Assembly (NCBI GenBank): GCA_009823505.1
Contig: VZQC01014000.1
Span: 366,404 to 430,403 of the forward strand
DNA: 64,000 nt
Direction of reading: 5' to 3'
From: Rhizomys pruinosus
Lineage: Eukaryota > Chordata > Mammalia > Rodentia > Spalacidae
Part shown: piece after piece, positions 58,489-64,000 of the stretch
Position numbering within the stretch: the stretch's first letter is position 1
Layout of the letters: each line of letters opens with the position of its first letter
Position numbers and translations under genes: made by a program
The notes under the pieces: model-generated
What the model was told of the DNA's origin: nothing
Databases searched by the model: none
Seen by the model: only the letters and a program-made list of their open reading frames with translations

Positions 58489-58644
58489 GGCCAGTCATGG
58501 TGGTGCATGCCTGTAATCCCAGAACTTGGGAGACCAAGGCAGGTGGATCTCTGTGAGTTCAAGGCCAGCCTGGTTTATGCAGTGAGTTCCAGAACAGCTG
58601 GGGCTACAGGCAGACCCCATCTCAAAAAGACAAAAAAAAAAAAA
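58489..58644 (+). repeat. B1 SINE
   Basis: GGCCAGTCATGGTGGTGCATGC, GGCAGGTGGATCTCTGTGAG, CCCATCTCAAAAAGAC, poly(A). Confidence 0.93.
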
Positions 58645-58649
58645 GTTGT

Positions 58650-60585
58650 AAGAAAACCAACTACTCTACTGTAGAAAATTCTTAAAATATGTACATATAC
58701 AATATAAAGAGTTTTGGTAGAGCTATCCAACAACGAGGGGTCAATGCCCCTACTAGACATTACAAGCTTGCAAAGAAAAGGCCCAATGTTGGAAGGTTGC
58801 GGGAAACCCTCTAACAATACTGGCTATTGTAATTGCTCTTGGTAACCCACCAGAATTTGAAGGCAATGCCCTATTGCTTATTCATCTTTCCTGAAAATTA
58901 GTGAAGAATTTTCCCATTCCTGACTAATTAAAAAGGAGTCTACCTGCACAGAGCAATGCCAATGCATGGATGAATGGAGCTAAATGAAAATAGCTAGCCA
59001 CAGCAACAGGCTGCCAAGGGCAGCAACTTTAGGAAAGGTCAGCATACTTGGACAATGAAATGGAAGCTTAAGTAAAATGAGAGCTCAATGGGCCATAAAC
59101 CCAAAGTATTTTCCAACTAGATCATTTTTGGACATGGTATCCATGCCAGAAACAGTTCAAGAGTATGAAGAACAGACAACATTTTATGTTCCATTCCCAA
59201 GGATTCACAGAGTCAACCCATCCTGAGTGAATAAGCTTATTTATATAAAGCATATGTAAAAATTAGCCATATTCTCACAATCACAGATATATACATTCAA
59301 GGTTTAATATATAATGACTTAACTTGCAAGCCATTTACAATTTTCTTTTAATTTGACCTCTTGAAGCTGAGTCTGGAATGCCTAAGATTAGGTGCTTACA
59401 GAAGACACAGCTTTGAAGAACACAGGAATGCTGGGTATGGCAGTATCTGAGTTTTCATGCTACAAGATATGGTTGCCTTAGGATAACACTGAGTACTGGG
59501 GAAACACCAGGGGTGGTTGAAGCATGCACACTGCTATCCATTTGTATAATTCAAAGAATATTTTACTTTGATAGATACGACCTCACAAATGATTGTGCAG
59601 ATTTACACTGCTGCTGATGTACATGAGCATGCCTTCAGTCTATTTATAGCTGGACTGAAAAGATCACCCTATCTAGACTTGCTTGCATAGTCCTCGTCAG
59701 CTGGGACTTTGCAAATTAAAAGAAAAACGTATGATGTGTCATTTAGAAAATCCACTTTGTCCTTTTCCCTCACTTTAACCTTGTCTCAAACTTTCACAAA
59801 TCACACATCACAATATGGACTCTGAAGTTGACCCTAAATCTAATCTTCTATCCCCCTGCTTGCCTATCATTACATATATTTCTTCCACTTATCTCTTCTG
59901 TCCTAGAAGCCTGTAAGGTATACTTACTCCAAACAGCCTCCCCAAGTTTAAAGCTTCTAGGAGAGCAATTATTCATTCTTTTAAACATATTCATCTGATT
60001 TGAAAATTAGTCAATAATTCTCCCATTTATATTCCTTCATGACCCTGTTCTCCTTGACACGCATCAAATAATGTTCTAGTTTTTTTTTCCCTTTTTCCAA
60101 AGCAGTAAGACTCCTTTTAATATACTCTTTGTGTCTCATAATTTTCTTCCGTCACCCATGCTGCACATGTTTTGTTTTTAATACTCCTAGCCTATAGGCA
60201 CAGACACTCTATAATTTTCATTTCCTTTTCCTGTTGGACTTTGACCATATTTATCTGGATTATTGTCACTTCTATTTTTCCCAAAGCAGAAATGTAAAAG
60301 TCCAGGCATCGCCCTTCTATTTATTTTCCAATTATGTGGAAAGTTCAGATAGCTAACCCTGAAAAGTGAGCATTACAGAGTTTTTGTTCAAATCCATTCT
60401 TGTCGCTATCAGGACCCTTGCCATAAAGTGAAAATTAGTGTTGTGGGGGCAGAGAGGTGCTGAGCAGTCTTCGCTTTGCTTGCCAGAGGCCAAAGTTCTA
60501 GTCAGACACTGAAGCCATTACTTTCAGTTACTCTGGGTCAGACAAAGTAGCTGTCAGACTGTCCCCTTCTACTTCCTCCAGTAGA
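58650..60585. other. Unique sequence, no gene seen
   Basis: About 1.9 kb with no recognised repeat, RNA or coding motif. Confidence 0.45.
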
Positions 60586-60592
60586 AGGGTGT

Positions 60593-60895
60593 ATTAGTCA
60601 GTTTTTCATTACTATAATCAAATACCTGAGGCAGACTACTTTATAAAGAGTTTATTTAGCTCACAGTTTTGAAGGCCAAAAATTCAAACAGCATTACACT
60701 GGTTCTGGTGAACTCACTCCATACCCTCCCCCCATTTGTAGCCCGTCATGATGGGAACAAGTATTTATCTCTTCATGCCCTCTCTTTCTTTCCTTATAAA
60801 ACCACTAAGATTTAATAATAGGATCTTAGCCTTAATCCAATCTAGCCAATACCCAATGGCTCCACCTCTAAATGAGATAGCCAATGCAAGTTTGT
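60593..60895 (-). repeat. MaLR-type LTR, antisense
   Basis: The reverse strand contains GTGAGCTAAATAAACTC (poly(A) signal) and CCTCAGGTATTTGATTATAG, and ends AACTGACTAATACA, matching the ending of the LTR at 11591. The 5' part is diverged. Confidence 0.65.
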
Positions 60896-60904
60896 AACTC
60901 TCAG

Positions 60905-60990
60905 ATTGGTATCTCAATGGTGAGGTGAATGCTTAGCACACAGAAGGCCTTCAGTTCAATTCACAATACGTCAATATAAAGTAAATAAAT
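60905..60990 (+). repeat. Possible ID-like SINE remnant
   Basis: ATCTCAATGGTGAGGTGAATGC, AGGCCTTCAGTTCAATTCAC, then AAGTAAATAAATAAAC has the tRNA-head/A-tail layout of an ID element but is strongly diverged. Confidence 0.3.
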
Positions 60991-60995
60991 AAACT

Positions 60996-63220
60996 TTCCA
61001 TTCTATCAATACTATTAACATGTGACTCAGGGAGTCAAATTGTTGTATGAGTTTGATAGAATGAATAGTACCAAGCCACAGCAAAAGGCCAATAGGAAAA
61101 GCTATAGGTCAACTTTGTAATATGCTGGACAAAAATAGTCAACCATTGAGGAGTTTAGGGAAATTCTGTTCCTCATTTCTTCCATAAACATCCAAATCTA
61201 ATATTCTGAGAATATTTACAATAAAAATATCCTCATTTCATTTTGTTTAACCTTATTTTCCATATGCTTTGATTTTAAGAACACTGTGTGTGTGTGCCTG
61301 TCTGTGTGCATGTGTATACATACTCTGTGCATATCCACAAAGTATGTAAAACTATTGATGGATCAAGCTTTAAGAAAAATACTGGGGAATTCTTTAGCTC
61401 AAGAGTAAGAACTAATTGTTGTGTATCTAAGAGTAATAGCCTTTGGATTGCCAAAGAAACCTTTCTAAAATAAGATTTTCTTATGTTTCTGAACTCTCCA
61501 GACTTCTATGTGAAATTTCATTTTTGACATAAGTCTATATTTTTCAAGGTACTCCCAAAAATGCCAAAAATTTCAGATTCTAAATTCAAAACAATATGCA
61601 AATCTCATCTCCATTTTCCACTGGCAATGGATATTTATTATTGGCTTTTAGCCTCAATTTACTTTGTGTCATCCAACACAGCCTGTGACAAGAATATACA
61701 TTCAGGTTAATATTTCACAACTTCTCAGACCCCTAGATGGTAGTTGGTGTGCCAGTTATCTTATGATTCAGGATTTCCAGATAACCAAGCAGCTACCAGA
61801 ACTAAAGCCCCCAAGCAGAGGAGTACCATAGTGAGGAGGAGAGGGAAGGTACCTGAGGATCTTAGTCTGAACCACTTTTGTGATTTTGGAAAGGCAGAAG
61901 TAAGCCAGAAATAAGCAAAAGCAATAATTTTTTCACTAGTTTCCCAAGATGACTCTGGTCTCCCAGGCTTAAGGTCTGATATGCGCACATAAACATGCCT
62001 GCACACCAACACATGCAGACTCTTGGACCAGTATCCTCTTCCAACACAAGCATTTCATGCTTTTCTTTCTAATAATCCCAACACAAGCAAATGGATTCTA
62101 AATGAGAAGTCAGGTGAAAAACTGAAAGAAAGGGAAAGGAAATCAGAGCTTTTAGCTTGGAAAGAAAACCAGTTTCTTTTGTGCTTTGGTAGCTTTGATT
62201 TTTTTTTTTATTATTATTTTCAATGTCCTCCAAGATGCAGAGCCCTTACTCATGTTGAAAAGCTGCATTGATTATGATCATTAAATTCATTAATTCATGT
62301 ACGCTCTGTATTCCATTCTTACCAAAACAATAAAATCTCTTCTCTAAGCCAAGCCTAAGATCCTTATGACTGAGCTGGACGTAGGGAAAGCAATACAGCT
62401 GTATTTTTAGACCATGAACAAATCTACAAATTATTCCAAGTGTTATTCCACTGTTCAATCATTTCAAAACATTGAGACACAGCATTGTTTTGGACTCTCA
62501 GCTTGAAAGATGATGTGCTTTCTTATACACTCAAACATAATTGAATACCTCACCATTTTGACAGTAGACACTAAGATGCCTTCAATTTATTATCCACTTT
62601 CATGGAATGGGAGAAGTCAGAGTCCTCCAGAACCCCAATATAAGCTTTCATAGGAATCACAGACTCCAGTAAACTCACTGGTTCACCAGGCTGGACTCAG
62701 ATGCAAAATGATCCTTCAGTATACACCCTATCTGGAGTGAACACACATTGTTTTCACTTCTCTTCAGAAAACAATATCACATGTTCCAGTTATAATAATA
62801 TCTGAGAAACAAATATACAGATATTGGTAGTAGTGACTTTAAATATTGTTTATCTCATATAAAAGAAAAGGAACTATATGTTTGTTATTGTGTATTGGGG
62901 GAGGGGATTTGGTTGGTTGGGTTATTGGTTTGGCTCACCTTAAACTTGCCCAAGCTCCCCTCAAATTGGCAATATTTCTGCTTCAGTTTCCCACATGCTG
63001 GAATTACAAAGAAGCACTAGACTTCCCAGCTAACTATATTTTGATATTGCAGTGTGTCAGGTTGCTGTACAAAATAAAACTAATCAATGATATCCTGAAC
63101 AAGGAAGTAGATAATACCTTAGACTATATCATATGTATCATTATATAAATAACACACCTATCATCTATTTGTCTGGATTGCTATTTACCTGATTCTCACA
63201 TCTTCTCCTGAAGCAGGAAA
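60996..63220. other. Unique AT-rich sequence, no gene seen
   Basis: A short TG tract lies at 61285-61310. A minus-strand frame at 61761-62012 ends with a hydrophobic stretch (LLLTMVLLCLGALVLVAAW) but has no family or splice context. Confidence 0.4.
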
Positions 63221-63224
63221 TCTA

Positions 63225-63335
63225 CTGGCCCACCAGTTATCCAGGCTTAGTCATGCCTTCCATCCAAACATCCTTCATGAAGACTTTTCCCCAGACATTC
63301 TCTGCACTATTGTTTACACTTCTTTGGTCCCTATT
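63225..63335. repeat. Possible L2 fragment
   Basis: CATGCCTTCCATCCAAACATCC, GAAGACTTTTCCCCAGACATTC and CACTTCTTTGGTCCC have the pyrimidine-rich layout of ancient L2 3' regions. Low confidence. Confidence 0.3.
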
Positions 63336-63639
63336 TTTTTTAATGTTTCATGTGTATATCAAAATATCGAGATGATAAATCACTCCTGGGTAGAGAACTG
63401 AAATCAAATGATATTGTTTGTTTCCAGTTTGCCAAGCAGGGAGGTGCCTATAGTGCTAATGGTTTCATTCTGTCACAGAAGAGTTACCTGTTGAATGGCA
63501 AGCCTCAAAAGCATATAACCAATATAATCCTTGTTTTAATTACTTGGGGAAAGCTAGACAGTTGGGTAGGTTATTTGTCACTGCTTTGTCCAACATGCTG
63601 TCAGACATCTTCTAAATACAAAGATATGAACTGGATAAT

Positions 63640-64000
63640 GTGAGCTCTCAACTAATTAAGGAGTTTAGTGTCTATGTGTTGCCATAATTAATAATTAACT
63701 GAAGCCATTTGAGAGACTCATCCATGCTCATGCAGGGGGAGCCAGGCTGGGTTTGATCTTCTGTAATCTCTTTGAAAGCATTGGCAAACCAACCGCAGTC
63801 CTTTATCCTGTGTTTGTGGGAATGTCACGTCTGGAGCCTCTGAAGTGGAAATTATTATAGTTGTTCTAGAAGCAATGATAGAAAGATAATTAAAAAATAA
63901 TTAACAAGAATGATTAGCATAGGGCCAAGGGAGGAGAGCTTTATTTCATCAGCTAGTTTAATGTGATTAAATATGTAGAGAATGCAGTTATAAAAGTACA
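63640..64000. other. Candidate conserved non-coding element (open at window edge)
   Basis: Repeat-free and non-coding, with clustered homeodomain-like ATTA/TAAT cores (ACTAATTAAGG, ATAATTAATAATTAACTG, GATAATTAAAAAATAATTAAC, GATTAGCATAG) and a GC-balanced block at 63730-63840. The composition resembles developmental enhancers, but no conservation test was possible here. Confidence 0.3.

Noticed and set aside
61761..62012. Minus frame ending in a membrane-like hydrophobic segment
   Set aside because: No family, signal or splice evidence; hydrophobic runs arise by chance in T-rich reading frames.

Overview
The window is non-coding nuclear DNA from a muroid rodent. This rests on the repeats: dense B1 (7SL-derived), B2 (tRNA-derived, with the GGGGCTGGAGAGATGG head), B3/B4 and ID-like SINEs, rodent L1 elements and MaLR/ERVL-type LTRs. 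The B1 copies mostly end in a shared CTCAAAAAGACCAAAA tail. Many B2 copies share one 3' half (GACCTCCGCGGCATTGCACGACATGGGTGCAC-like, allowing for divergence). Both differ from the usual mouse and rat consensus as I know them, so I do not name a species. I found no intact host gene. Open reading frames longer than 60 codons fall in L1 relics, SINEs, microsatellites, retropseudogenes or chance AT-rich sequence.

Layout. 1-5.6 kb: an AKR1B (aldose-reductase family) retropseudogene on the minus strand, two adjacent B2s, B1s, an old L1 tail and a possible solo LTR. 5.6-11.6 kb: a rearranged copy of an unclassified repeat (called R here), an L1 3' tail, a MIR and a well-bounded solo LTR. 11.8-13.9 kb: an aquaporin-3 (AQP3) retropseudogene on the minus strand. 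It carries a five-copy, 54-bp in-frame minisatellite over the second pore motif and is split by a B2 with a 16-bp target-site duplication. 15.7-21.05 kb: an L1 insertion with ORF1, a broken ORF2, a 3' UTR and a 10-bp target-site duplication; the reverse-transcriptase core is deleted. 21.2-25 kb: a truncated ERVL-like element, a second R copy and a composite of L1, B1 and LTR pieces.

25-34 kb: SINEs, a (TG)n tract, unique sequence, another L1 tail and a third R copy fused to an L1 3' end. 34.2-43.6 kb: a minus-strand L1 split by a plus-strand L1 whose parts are out of order, plus a nested B2. 43.6-52.7 kb: microsatellites, B2/B3/B1 SINEs and another LTR. 52.8-54.7 kb: a structurally complete MaLR-type element (LTR, non-coding interior, LTR, 5-bp target duplication) with a nested B1. 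55.6-58.6 kb: a 5'-truncated L1 and smaller L1 pieces. 58.6-64 kb: mostly unique AT-rich DNA ending in a stretch that could be a conserved non-coding element.

There is no operon or pathway here. What the sequence records is a history of retrotransposition, nesting, tandem duplication and rearrangement in a gene-poor region. I saw no new biological system. The most unusual items are the AQP3 pseudogene minisatellite, the scrambled nested L1, and repeat R with its half-inverted and L1-fused copies.
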